Shown here piece after piece: positions 54,201 through 63,400 of a DNA stretch of 64,000 nt. The notes beneath the pieces are model-generated. The model was not told the DNA's origin. It made no database searches and saw only the letters and a list, made by a program, of their open reading frames with translations. The translations under genes were made by a program, and so were the position numbers. The DNA is from CBDBCK01 sp965203345 (GTDB lineage: Bacteria; Chloroflexota; Dehalococcoidia; Lucifugimonadales; Lucifugimonadaceae): positions 124,001 to 188,000 of the forward strand of contig CBDBCK010000027.1 in assembly GCA_965203345.1 (NCBI GenBank), written 5' to 3'. The number at the start of each line of letters is the position of its first letter. Positions within the stretch are counted from its first letter, which is position 1.

Positions 54201-57200
54201 CTGGTCCAGATGGGCAGACTCCTACCGAAGGGGGAACAGCGCCCGGGGATTACACCTTGTCCCACGCTGACTATAACTCTGCGACTGGTCGTTTGACCTT
54301 TAGGTCTGGTGAAACAGATAAGCGATTGACCTTCCGGGCGGTTACTGATGATATTGACGATGATGAAGAGGAGGTTGTGCTGAGTTTTGGTGCGCTTCCG
54401 ACCAGGGTAACACAGGCTCCTTCTAATGAGAGTATTACGGTAAGGATAGGGGACGATGATGACCCCGAGGTTACCGTGAGCTTCGGTCAGCCGAGCTACA
54501 ATGTTCATGAAGGTGGCGACACCGTTGCAATAAGAGTAACCCTGAGCGCTGACCCTGAGCGTGACCTGGAGATACTGTTGGCGGTCACTTCCGCACCAGA
54601 GGGGGGTGACCGTACTAGTGCTGATCCTCTTTCGGATTACGAGCTTCTTACCACTTCTGTAAGGTTCAGTAGTGGTGGTCAACAATCAGTTACGTTTGAT
54701 ATAGTCGGTCTGGAGGACGAGGAGGACGATGATGGTGAGAGTGTGGTTTTGGGTTTCGTTACTCTCCCTGACAGGGTTTCAGCTGCTGGTACTACCACAA
54801 TAGCTATCATAGATAATGACATTCCTGGTTTGGTAACTGCCAGTTTTGATGAATCTGAATATACAGTGCTTGAAGGCGGAAACGTGGATGTAACGTTGAG
54901 GCTGAGCCAACCTCCTGACAGGGTGGTAATTATACCTTTGACGGTGGGGGGTGATGCCGCCTCAGATATCAGCGTCAGCACTACCGCATTATCCTTCTCT
55001 GCTGATCAGGTTGAGGCAACCGTTAGTCTTACTGCTACGGATAATGATTCACTCAGGGTTGAAAATCTGTTGGGGACGTTGTCACTCGGTACTCCTGATT
55101 TCCCTGCCGGATATGTGGCTAATAAAACGGTGGCCGTAAGAGGTGTAACCGCCGGTATAATTATTGTGGATGACGAACTTCCCCGGATACAGATTTCGTT
55201 TGATAATGCGGGTCCTGGTGACTTAACTGAAGGCGACGAGGTTAATATAATGGCAACTTTGACTGCGATACCTCAACGGACGGTAAGTATAGATTTTACG
55301 GTGGACAGGGAGAACGGTGAGGACAGTGCCCATAATACGGCTGATACGAATGATTACATTCTCGGTACGTTGCAGTTCGGCGCGGACAACACCAGGGCAG
55401 TCGTTACCTTTACAGCTCGCGATGATGACTACGACGACGATGGTGAGCGCTTCACGCTGGCGTTTGACCTGACACCACCTGCACTGAACGGGATAACATT
55501 GAGTCAGGGTGCTGTAACTGCTGTAACTATTGGCATAATAGACAACGACGTTCCGCAAGTCACCCTGGACTTTAGTGCTAGTTCATATACAGTAAATGAA
55601 GGTAATAACGTTACAGTAGCTGTAAGACTAAATCGTCCCCCGGAACGTGAGATATCAGTCGAGATTGCCCATACTGCTTTACGTGGTACTGACGGCGAGG
55701 CGCCCAGTTTCGGAAGTGGAGCAGATTACAACTTTGACTCTACGACTTTAACTTTTGGGGCTGACGATGAGTCACAATCGTTCGCTATAAGGACAGAAGA
55801 TGATTCTGACGACGACGACGATGAGAGGGTGCGTCTGAATTTAGAGGTTGCGAGCGAGCCTCGTGTTAGCATTGGTCTAGGGGAAGGGGAGGCATTCTTG
55901 AATATAGAGGATAACGACTATCCCGAGGTTATGGTCTCCTTCAGATCTTCCAGCTATACGGTGGATGAAGGCGGATCAGACATTGAAGTAACAGTAGATC
56001 TGTCTCATGTTCCCGACCGTCAGATAACAGTGCCTGTAACTGTTGTGACGAGAGGTCGTAGTTCCAGTTTGTCTACCGGCTTCCCTGTAGATTTGACTTT
56101 TGGGACATCCGCGGTGACTCAAAGTTTCAGGGTGGCGGCTCCGGATGATGGTAAGGATGAAGACAAGGATCCGGTTATCCTGGGTCTGGATCTGAGTGGC
56201 TTTGGTGCAGACGACCGTATATCTAGAGGTAATCAAGTTACTACGGCGATAAACATTATGGACGACGATGTGAGTGTGTTTTTCTCTGAATTGTCTTATA
56301 CGGTTGGGGAAGGTTTTGAGGAGACGATAGCAGTTAGGTTGAGCGAACCAGCGCCTAGAGCTTTGTCTCTATATATAGAGGGTTACGCGGGTCTATCTAC
56401 TAATGAGATTTCGTTCTCCATTAGAGAGACGGCTAAGATTGTGAGTGTACGGGGTCTGGATGATGCGGATTCTGACGACGAATCACCGGTTACGCTGAGG
56501 TTAGTCAGTTCCTCGTCTGGTTCTCCTGGCATAGATTTTGGCAGTTCACAAAGTCTTATCAGTGCATCTCTAACGGTTCTGGACGACGATCGGCAGAATG
56601 AATTTGTCGCTGACCCTCCATCGGTTCCTGGCGGTTCTTCTTCTCCGCGTGCTCGTGTGGATGTTAACGTGCGCGGCGCTAGTGGATCAAAGGTTCGTGA
56701 ACTGGATGAGTCTGCAGGCGGTACGGTTGTGTTTACGGAGTTCACCGCTCGTCTTCCTAGGCCTGAACCTTTTGGCATAGACTTTGCGTCCGGGACCGTG
56801 TTTGATATCACCCCACGGGATTCTTCTGGTATGCGTATTGAGACTTTCGAGCCTGATGTAATAGACGTGTGTCTACCTGTAACGTCTGATGCTCGTTTGG
56901 GCGTTGAAGGTAGTTTGTCCAGATTACGTATGTACTACCTGGAAACAGACATGGACGGATCGCCCGTGGAAGGAGCGACCTGGCAAGTTGTGGCAGGTGC
57001 GACTCTGGACGCGGACAGGGAGCATGTCTGTGCGAACATTACGCAGTTTTCCCTTTTTGCCCTGGGCTTTGTTGAGCTTGAGGAAGACGACAGTCGTAGA
57101 GCCAGACTTCTTCCGCCTACTGGAGGGATTTCCGTTTCGTCTGTTTGGTTGTTCGTCCTGTTTTCACTTGGCGGCTTGCTTGTAACGTCTGGCAGCATCT

Positions 57201-57241
57201 GGCTGGCGGTGAGTCGGCGTCGGGTGTTTACCTCACGCTAG
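48230..57241 (+). CDS. Giant Calx-beta surface protein 2 (about 3000 residues) with LPPTG sorting signal
   Basis: The 3003-residue secreted protein has a signal or anchor nearly identical to that of protein 1, about 22 Calx-beta modules, a C-terminal domain and a sorting signal: LPPTG (57110-57124), a hydrophobic helix and SRRRVF. Modules fall into recognisable subtypes that recur as cassettes: VVSFEVP..GSYTV, then TLSFSAATYDVTEGG, then VEVFFSAPTTLEVAEGESG. Each has an acidic loop of four to seven Asp/Glu residues expected to bind calcium. The start ATG 48230 has AAGGAG five bases upstream; ATG 48248 is the start used by analogy with gene 1. A long protein of this type could span the envelope and act in adhesion or aggregation. 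Confidence 0.85.
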   Translation: MGNGSVMNFTYKRLSLVLLLIALSVAFALYFALNNLRERDPVAAQGSPAEVSFSAVASTTVAEGEPLTLAVGLSSAPVASVDIPIMIENTAGSDGASPVIDQDYTLTGDNYAAGVLRFPAGSQSQDLVFTALNDDDDDDDEVVTLGFGTLPSGVNMASSSVSVSLTIGDDPDDVPFLTLVNRTEVFPAMEGGDNGLTDVELAVNGTPTPPERLVRITVMASADSTASSADYSFETTNLEWPADFAGFRDIRVFPVNDNEHEPTETVILVFSTDDPRIDLTSLNDEFRIFIPIEDNDPPPPPDPEAVDIYFESASGGVIEVEEGQELEIATINLERDPMRTVAIDIGTAGIPGSDSGNPGQDVVEMGTDYTITPTTVVFTPGETSKPLSFTAIDDSFDDDGESVEISFMNLPRGITLTEARADTLTVNILDNDDPGVTLTPVVVSFEVPSSGSYTVPENVSQTITVNLDRDPMRSVAINIAAVGIPGPDGDTVEAGADYFILPTPTILNFESGETSKTFSFNTREDDVDDDGEVVVFSFMDPLPAGVTRAGAGSGATLAVNIQDDDYPEIILSFSAAAYEVTEGGAGATIVVESDVLPEREIDIVVTPSSGSVGDVRRGGTPLLGTPISGSIAADQRTFTFELEAVNDDEDDDGESVSLALDSPTTGVSVFSPNATVNIIDNDDPSDFPELIISPFPAIGLVTEGDDRQAEINVRLVAGDGTPTAPERVVTLAVAAHSSSTASPDDYELSTTVLEFSAGNPGPVSVFITAVDDEVVEGTEILVLGFTSIDPRINVGSATQSRENINIFDDDSAMVFFDVSTSAVTTGEDSSVNIPVMVDSTLRTDLAIPITVTTSPGSDGEAPTEGDEGDYTLTGSNYDPESGELVIIAGETGSTIVFTANGDDDDDDDEIVTLRLGSPSLSTNTGEMVEVSRAIESVQITIEDDPADVPEILLGASIESTRIAEGAETRVDISLTDSDGNNIDPERAVTVMVTAGTSTTAQPEDYSLSVDMLTFPPGSVDSQSLILTATSDGDDEEPEMVVLSASTTDVGVTNSPLLLDPVTITVPLRPVVVSFEVPLSGSYTVGENAAQTITVNLDQDPMRSVAIDIVATGIPGSDSANSGQDVVDAGVDYSITPTTLNFDVGETVKTFSFMALDDTIDDDGEMVELSFSDSLPEGVTRAEVGSGDTLTVNIEDDDYPDVTLMFSAATYNVTEGGAGATIVVEADVLPERALSIAVTPTGALGDVQMDDTALSPTPILGSIAADQRTFTFDLEAVDDTVDDDNESVSLTLSSSTTAGVSIGSPGNAVVNIIDDEGTIVPVEVFFSAPTTLEVAEGESGMVTVTLNADPERTVVIPIAITGGAGRDGEAPTEGATAPGDYTLSHADYNSGTGDLTFSSGETSKTLTFAATDDEADDDAEVVTLGFATLPSGVTASGSNDISATITIEDDDDPAVTLSFSAATYDVTEGGAGATVVVEADVVPERTLAIVVTPTGALGDVQMDGTALSSTPILGFIPPDQTTFMFELQAFDDEDDDDGESVNLALSSPTSGVSIGSPGNAVVNIIDDEASIVPVDVFFSFPTSINVAEGESGMVTVTLSADPEREVVIPIDIAESSGRDGDAPTEGGTAPGDYTLSHADYNSGTGGLTFRAGETSKELTFTATADDVDDDAEVVILGFGSSLPDGVTASGVGNPLNVAVTITDDDDPVVTLGFSAATYTVEEGGTVAIGVTLSTDPERSLVIPLVYQPGRQGSDLSAAGSSDYTAPASLMVMSGELSYSFIVDGLTDGVDDDGESVNVRFATASASFPPGVQVATASAMAVVMIEDEDYPDVTLSFSQPTYDVTEGAAAPIVVEADVVPERALAIVVTPSGDVSDVRVDGTPLSTTPISGTIPADQTTFTFDLEAIDDTVDDDDESVNLALSLSSPTSGVSIVSPTNAIISIIDNDFPEIQVFFFQSGPIDIGEGNSTFVNVRLSAVPERQIDIPIIIMGEAGPDGQTPTEGGTAPGDYTLSHADYNSATGRLTFRSGETDKRLTFRAVTDDIDDDEEEVVLSFGALPTRVTQAPSNESITVRIGDDDDPEVTVSFGQPSYNVHEGGDTVAIRVTLSADPERDLEILLAVTSAPEGGDRTSADPLSDYELLTTSVRFSSGGQQSVTFDIVGLEDEEDDDGESVVLGFVTLPDRVSAAGTTTIAIIDNDIPGLVTASFDESEYTVLEGGNVDVTLRLSQPPDRVVIIPLTVGGDAASDISVSTTALSFSADQVEATVSLTATDNDSLRVENLLGTLSLGTPDFPAGYVANKTVAVRGVTAGIIIVDDELPRIQISFDNAGPGDLTEGDEVNIMATLTAIPQRTVSIDFTVDRENGEDSAHNTADTNDYILGTLQFGADNTRAVVTFTARDDDYDDDGERFTLAFDLTPPALNGITLSQGAVTAVTIGIIDNDVPQVTLDFSASSYTVNEGNNVTVAVRLNRPPEREISVEIAHTALRGTDGEAPSFGSGADYNFDSTTLTFGADDESQSFAIRTEDDSDDDDDERVRLNLEVASEPRVSIGLGEGEAFLNIEDNDYPEVMVSFRSSSYTVDEGGSDIEVTVDLSHVPDRQITVPVTVVTRGRSSSLSTGFPVDLTFGTSAVTQSFRVAAPDDGKDEDKDPVILGLDLSGFGADDRISRGNQVTTAINIMDDDVSVFFSELSYTVGEGFEETIAVRLSEPAPRALSLYIEGYAGLSTNEISFSIRETAKIVSVRGLDDADSDDESPVTLRLVSSSSGSPGIDFGSSQSLISASLTVLDDDRQNEFVADPPSVPGGSSSPRARVDVNVRGASGSKVRELDESAGGTVVFTEFTARLPRPEPFGIDFASGTVFDITPRDSSGMRIETFEPDVIDVCLPVTSDARLGVEGSLSRLRMYYLETDMDGSPVEGATWQVVAGATLDADREHVCANITQFSLFALGFVELEEDDSRRARLLPPTGGISVSSVWLFVLFSLGGLLVTSGSIWLAVSRRRVFTSR

Positions 57242-57260
57242 CTCTCACCTGGATAGTTGA

Positions 57261-57292
57261 CTCACCCTCTCCCATGGAAAGGAGAGGGTGAG
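57261..57292 (+). terminator. Strong hairpin after Calx-beta gene 2
   Basis: CTCACCCTCTCC (57261-57272) pairs perfectly with GGAGAGGGTGAG (57281-57292) across 8 bases, 20 bp after the stop. It resembles one terminal repeat of the MITE-like element and may be a solo remnant serving as terminator. No T-run follows. Confidence 0.5.
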
Positions 57293-57354
57293 AGTGATAA
57301 ATTATGATCTATGGACTTGCTTTATTTGCTACAGTTGCTTTAAATGAATGAGAA

Positions 57355-57438
57355 GTGTAGTATGTTGTTTAGCTATAATATTTAAGTTCTCTCTCTCATT
57401 CGTAGGTGAAGGTCATATTTAAAGTACAGATGAAAAAT
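57355..57438 (+). promoter_or_regulatory. Promoter of the third giant Calx-beta gene
   Basis: GTGTAGTATGTTGTTTAG followed by C and TATAAT (57374-57379) matches the blocks before genes 1 and 2. The leader after the -10 is shorter and not conserved, and no SD is seen before the gene. Confidence 0.45.
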
Positions 57439-60400
57439 TGCTGATTCCTACAAAACAGGTTAACTTTACCGTATTTAGATATAAGAAGCTATGGCTATCC
57501 GCGTTTCTGGTTGCCGCGGTTGGTATTGCAGCGTCAGTGTTTGCTATTGCTGAAGGGAATAAACAGATCCCCGTTGTAGCTCAAGGAGATATTGAGCCGA
57601 TAACTGTATCTTTTGTTTCTGCTTCGTACTCTGGGATGGAAGGCAGTAGCGTGATTGTATCAATACTTATTGCCTCACCGCCTCAGCAAGAGGTGAGGTT
57701 GCCCATTGTTATAACCCCTCGCGACGGTGCTTCTGAAGAGGATTTCGCGAGAAGTCCTGTACGTCAGAAAATCTTGCAACCCGGAGTTACGGGCTACAGG
57801 AACCTAGGGGTAGAGCTGGTTGTGGACCACGTTGTGGATCCCGATGAGTCGTTGGAACTCAGTTTTGATCTTGGCGATCTGGCGGGGATAGTGGAGGCGG
57901 GCACTATTGCCGTTACAACGATTGAGATCAAGGACGTGGATGCTCTCTTTACCAGTCAACCCGCACCCTCAGAGGAAGAGGAGGAGATATTACCCCCGCA
58001 GGATGACGGCGATTCTTCAGTATCCGATGAGCCGGAGCTCGTGCACGTGTCATTTGAGCAGGCTTCATACAACGTGGCGGAAGGCAATATTCTGCTCCTG
58101 TCCCTGACCCGCACCTTTCCGCTTAAGGAAGAGTTGGCTATACCATTTGCTATAACCCCTCAAGGTGGCGCTTCTGAGGCGGATTACTTTGTAGTTGGCG
58201 AACATGTAGTCTTTGAACCGGACTCTTTGACCTCAAACGCTCTGGCTATAGAGTTGGTTGCCGATAGTGACCCAGATGACACACAAGGCGGCGAGTTTAT
58301 TGAGATTAGCATTGATACTGGTGGTCTGGCGGGCGTAGAAGCGGGAGACGTTCCCGTTACGGTCGTTTATATTGAGGAGGCAGGTACTACTACGGGCACC
58401 GATCCACCCGACGTTCAGCCTTCTCCTGCTGCTGCTGAGACGTCCCCTGGATTTGAGGAGCCAGAGGTTGCGCTAGTGTCTTTCAGCCAGGCTTCTTACA
58501 CCGAAGCAGAGGGCCAGCTTGTGTCCCTGTCACTGACTAGCACCTCTCCCTTTGAGGAAGGGTTATCTATACCTTTTGTTATAACCCCTCAAGGTGGCGC
58601 TTCTGATGCGGATTACTTTGTAGTTGGCGAACATGTAGTCTTTGAACCGGACTCTTTGACCTCAAACGCTCTGGCTATAGAGTTGGTTGCCGATAGTGAC
58701 CCAGATGACGCACAAGGCGGTGAGTTTATTGAGATTAGCATTGATCCTGGTGATCTGGCGGGCGTAGAAGCGGGCGACGTTCCCTTTACGGTCGTTTATA
58801 TTGAGGAGGCAGGTACTACTACGGGCACTGATCCACCCGGCGTGCAGCCTTCTCCTGCTGCTGATGAGACGTCCCCTGGACTTGAGGAGCCAGAGGTTGT
58901 GCTAGTATCGTTCAGCCAGGCTTCTTACACCGAAGCAGAGGGCCAGCTTGTGTCCCTGTCACTGACGAGCACCTCTCCCTTTGAGGAAGGGTTATCTATA
59001 CCTTTTGTTATAACCCCTCAGGGTGGCGCTTCTGATGCGGATTACTTTGTAGTTGGCGAACATGTAGTCTTTGAACCGGACTCTTTGACCTCAAACGCTC
59101 TGGCTATAGAGTTGGTTGCCGATAGTGATCCAGATGACACACAAGGCGGCGAGTTTATTGAGATTAGCATTGATACTAGTGATCTGGCGGGCGTAGAAGC
59201 GGGCGACGTTCCCTTTACAGTCGTTTATATTGAGGAAGCAGGCACTACTACGGGCACCGATCCGCCCGGCGTGCAGCCTTCTCCTGCTTCTGATGAGACG
59301 TCCCCTGGATTTGAGGAACCAGAGGTTGTGCTAGTGTCGTTCAGCCAGGCTTCTTACACCGGAGCAGAGGGCCAGTTTGTGTTCCTGTCACTGACGAGCA
59401 CCTCTCCCTTTGAGGAAGGGTTATCTATACCTTTTGTTATAACCCCTCAAGGTGGCGCTTCTGATGCAGATTATCTTGTCCACACCGGCAACAATATACT
59501 GTTTGACCCGTCCTCTTCCATTTCACAGAACGTCTTCATAGAGTTGGCTGTGAACGACGGCGTGGATCCCGGTGAATCAATTGAAGTCAGACTTGATCTT
59601 AGCGATTTGTTGGGCGTAGAAGCGGGCACTACCCCCGTTGCAACTGTTCATATTGAGGACGCAACTCTTGAGGTTGAAGAGGTAGCCCCTTCAGAGACGA
59701 AGCCCTCCGTTGCAAGAAGTCACGTTAGCGGACATCAGGATCCAGTCACGGTGTCGTTCACTGCTGATACATATAGAGGGACTGAAGGTGAGAGTTTGAC
59801 TGTAACGGTAACAAGTAGCGGTCCATTTTTAGAAACGACGGCGATACCCTTTGGGATTCCGGTTGGCTTCAGGGATATCAGTAATGTTGAGACTCCTGAA
59901 GACAGGAATATAATCTTTCCACGCGGTTCTACCATGGCAGTATTCCATCTACAGTTGATTGACGGTGACGGTATAACAACAATTGGTACTAGCGGCCCTC
60001 CGCTTATGTTTGAAACGTTAGGAATGATGCTTCAACTTGGAGATCTGGAGAACGTGGAAGCAGGCGAGATTACATCTGCAGACATTGAGATTCTGGAAAG
60101 TCAGGTCGCCCTTCTCTCATTTGTGCAGGAAGAGTACACTTTTTCGGAAGGCGAGGTCTCGCTTATTCCATTGCTGTCTACTGAACGGGCTGAAAACGGT
60201 GATTTGCAGGTGCCCTTGAGGTTTGAATACCTGGGTGGGGCTTCTGAAAGGGATCATATCATGCGTAGAAATCCAAACCTGCCCATCACTCCAGGCAATA
60301 TGTTATCCGGCAGGTTCAGGTCAGGCCCTGGCTTTGATGCATTGAGTCTTGTTTCACGCGACGGTATTGACCCTGGTGAGTCGATTAGAATACATCTTGA

Positions 60401-63400
60401 TATTGACGAGCTCCCGACCCTGGGCTTAGAACCGGGCCGCGCCTCCTCTGTAATTGTTCATATCGAGAACACTGATTCGCAATCTGGGGATGAAACTCTA
60501 ATACTATTCGACCGGAGTGAATATAACGTACTTGCAGGTGAAAACGTGGAGGTAACTCTGGAGTTATTTGACCGGTCTGGTGCGCCTGATTCGGTTGGCA
60601 GGGCGTTCACTGTAACAATGGCGATAGATACTGTAAATGCTGAGCGGGACGTGGATTATTCTCCCTTTTCTACTCGTATAAATGTAGGTGCTTCAGATAC
60701 AGAGAAGTCATTCATCATAACGACTTTAGAAGATGGCCCATCAGACTCCACCCAAAGGAATGAGCTTATAACTCTCTATTTTGATGGCGTTTTTGGCATA
60801 GGGCTGGAACGTGGCACTGACGCGCTCATACGTCTCCTGGAGGAGTTGCGAGAGGCTAACTTCACCGCGCCTTCTTTTCCGGACGCTGGTAGTGTCGTTG
60901 AGGTATTGGAAGGGGCAAGTACAGCAATATCGGTTACGCTAGACGCTGATCCTAGCGAGACGGTAGAACTGCCCATAATTGTGACGGGCAAGTCGCGCAT
61001 AAATGGCCTTGATCCTGCCGATGAAAACGACTACACTTTATCTGGTACCGATTATGACGCGGAGACGGGGATTTTGACCTTCAGGCAGGGTGATGATCTT
61101 ACCAAGACTTTGACCTTCACCGCCACTGCTGACGACGGCTATGACAATGGGGAGAGTGTGGAGCTGATGCTCGGACAGTATGCCTATATCGATATTGACG
61201 GCTTCGTTCAGAGAGGAGAGAACTCTCTCGGGACGGTTAATATTATGGACAATGACGACCCTCCGGACGTGTTTGTGGACTTTAGTCAATCTGAATATTT
61301 GTTAGTGGAGGGCTCTACGTCAGAAAATATGGCAGAGGTAGTGGTAAGGTTGACGGACTCATCCGGGGAGCCCATTCCTCTCAGGCGTGACTTTACCCTG
61401 ACGTTGACAGTAGAAACGATGAACGCTGAAGAGGACGTGGACTACCGAGGTGTTCCTGACGTGTTGGAGTTCACAGCTAGTGACGTGGAGGCCAGCTTCG
61501 TGCTGGAGGTGTTAGAGGACGACGTAAGTGACACTTCTCCAACCTATGAGAGTGTGGCTATTCAGTTGGATGATCCTCTGCCGGTTATCATCCTTGAGCC
61601 TTCCAGAACACAAGGCCGTCTGATGAGGAACACAATTGCTGCCACCACCATCAGTCTTGTTCCTGAAGTAGTGGTGACAGTGTTAGATTCGTCGTTTGAG
61701 ACTCCCACCGCGGCTGTTAGAATGGACGGCGCCACTTCGGTTCGTCGCGTGCCGGAAGGTCAGACCACCGCATTGAGCTTGTCAATACCCGTTGATCCTG
61801 AACGCATAATAGCAATACCATTATTAGTAAATACGCACGCGGGGCTTGACGGTAACACCGTCCCGGATGATAATGATTTCACCTTGTCGGGTGACTATTA
61901 CAACCCGGAGGGAGATGTGCTGGTTGTACGGCCAGGAGAAGAAGGGCCAATCACATTTGGCTTAATCTTTGAATCTTTGGTTGATGGTATCCCTGACAGG
62001 AATGAGGTAGTTTCGATCTTTATTCCGGAGGATCAGGAGCTTTATCCTGTTGGGGTAACCCCGGGCGGTTCACCCCTTCGGGGAGGTGATTACCTAATCG
62101 GGGATGACGATTTTATCCCCGTAGTCGTCTCTTTTGAAGTGCCTCCGGGTGGCAGTTACACCGTTCGGGAAAATGTGGGACAGGAAATAACGGTAAATCT
62201 GGATCAAGATCCTATGCAGACTCTGGAGATAGCTATAGCTACATTAGGCAGTCCCGGATCTGACTCTGATAATTCTGGGCAGGGTGTCGTTGAGATGGGG
62301 ACGGATTACACTATAACTCCGACTATCGTAACCTTTGAATCTGGTGAGACTAGCACGACTCTGACGTTTATGGCGCTTGACGATGCCGTTGACGACGATG
62401 GAGAGGCGGTGGAGCTCAGCTTCATGGATCCGCTTCCTCAAGGTGTAACGCGAACCGGAGCGGGTGATACCCTTACGGTGAACATAGAAGACGATGATGA
62501 CCCTGACGTGACCCTGAGCTTCTCTGCAGCTGCCTATGACGTGACGGAAGGTGGCTCCGTGGCAACTATAGCGGTAGAAGCGGACGTTTTGCCTGAACGG
62601 GCAATAACTGTAGCTGTAACTCCGACTGGAGCGTTGATTGACGTTGAGGTGGATGGCACACCGTTATCGGCTGATTCCATATTAGGGTCTATAGCTGCAG
62701 ACCAGACAACGTTCATGTTTGAGTTAAGGGCGGTTGACGACAACATAAACGATGACGACGAGAGTGTAAATCTGGCTTTGGGTTCACCCAGCTCCGGTGT
62801 ATTTATTGGTTCGCCGGATAGTGCCACCGTTAATATCATTGATGATGAAGAGCCTTCTATAGAGGTGTTCTTCTCTAGTCCTGCTACTCTTGTGGTTGCG
62901 GAGGGGAATTCCGTGACGGTAACCGTGAGCTTAAGCCCTACCCCTGAAGAGCAGATAGTTATACCGATAACCATTATGGGAAGGGCTGGTCCAGATGGAG
63001 AGGATCCTACCGAAGGGTCAACAGCGCCCGGAGATTACACCTTGTCCCACGCTGACTATAACTCTGCGACTGGTGATTTGACCTTTATGTCTGGTGAGAC
63101 CAGTAAGGAACTGACTTTTATGGTGAACGCTGATGATGAGGACGACGATGACGAGGTAGTTACCCTGGGCTTCGGTAGTTCTCTTCCCGACGGCTTAACA
63201 GTGTCGGGTACCGGTAATGCTAATGCGGTTATAACGATAGACGATGATGATGACCCTGGTGTTACCCTGAGCTTCTCTGCAGCTACCTACGATGTGACGG
63301 AAGGTGGTGCTGGTGCAACTATAGTGGTAGAAGCTGACGTTTTGCCTGAACGGGCACTTAGTATAGCTGTAAGGCCGTCTGGCGATCTGAGCGACGTTGA

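Noticed and set aside
54146..54685. Long minus-strand frame within giant gene 2
   Set aside because: It and several similar frames arise from codon bias of the repeated Calx-beta modules on the other strand; no protein family is recognisable.
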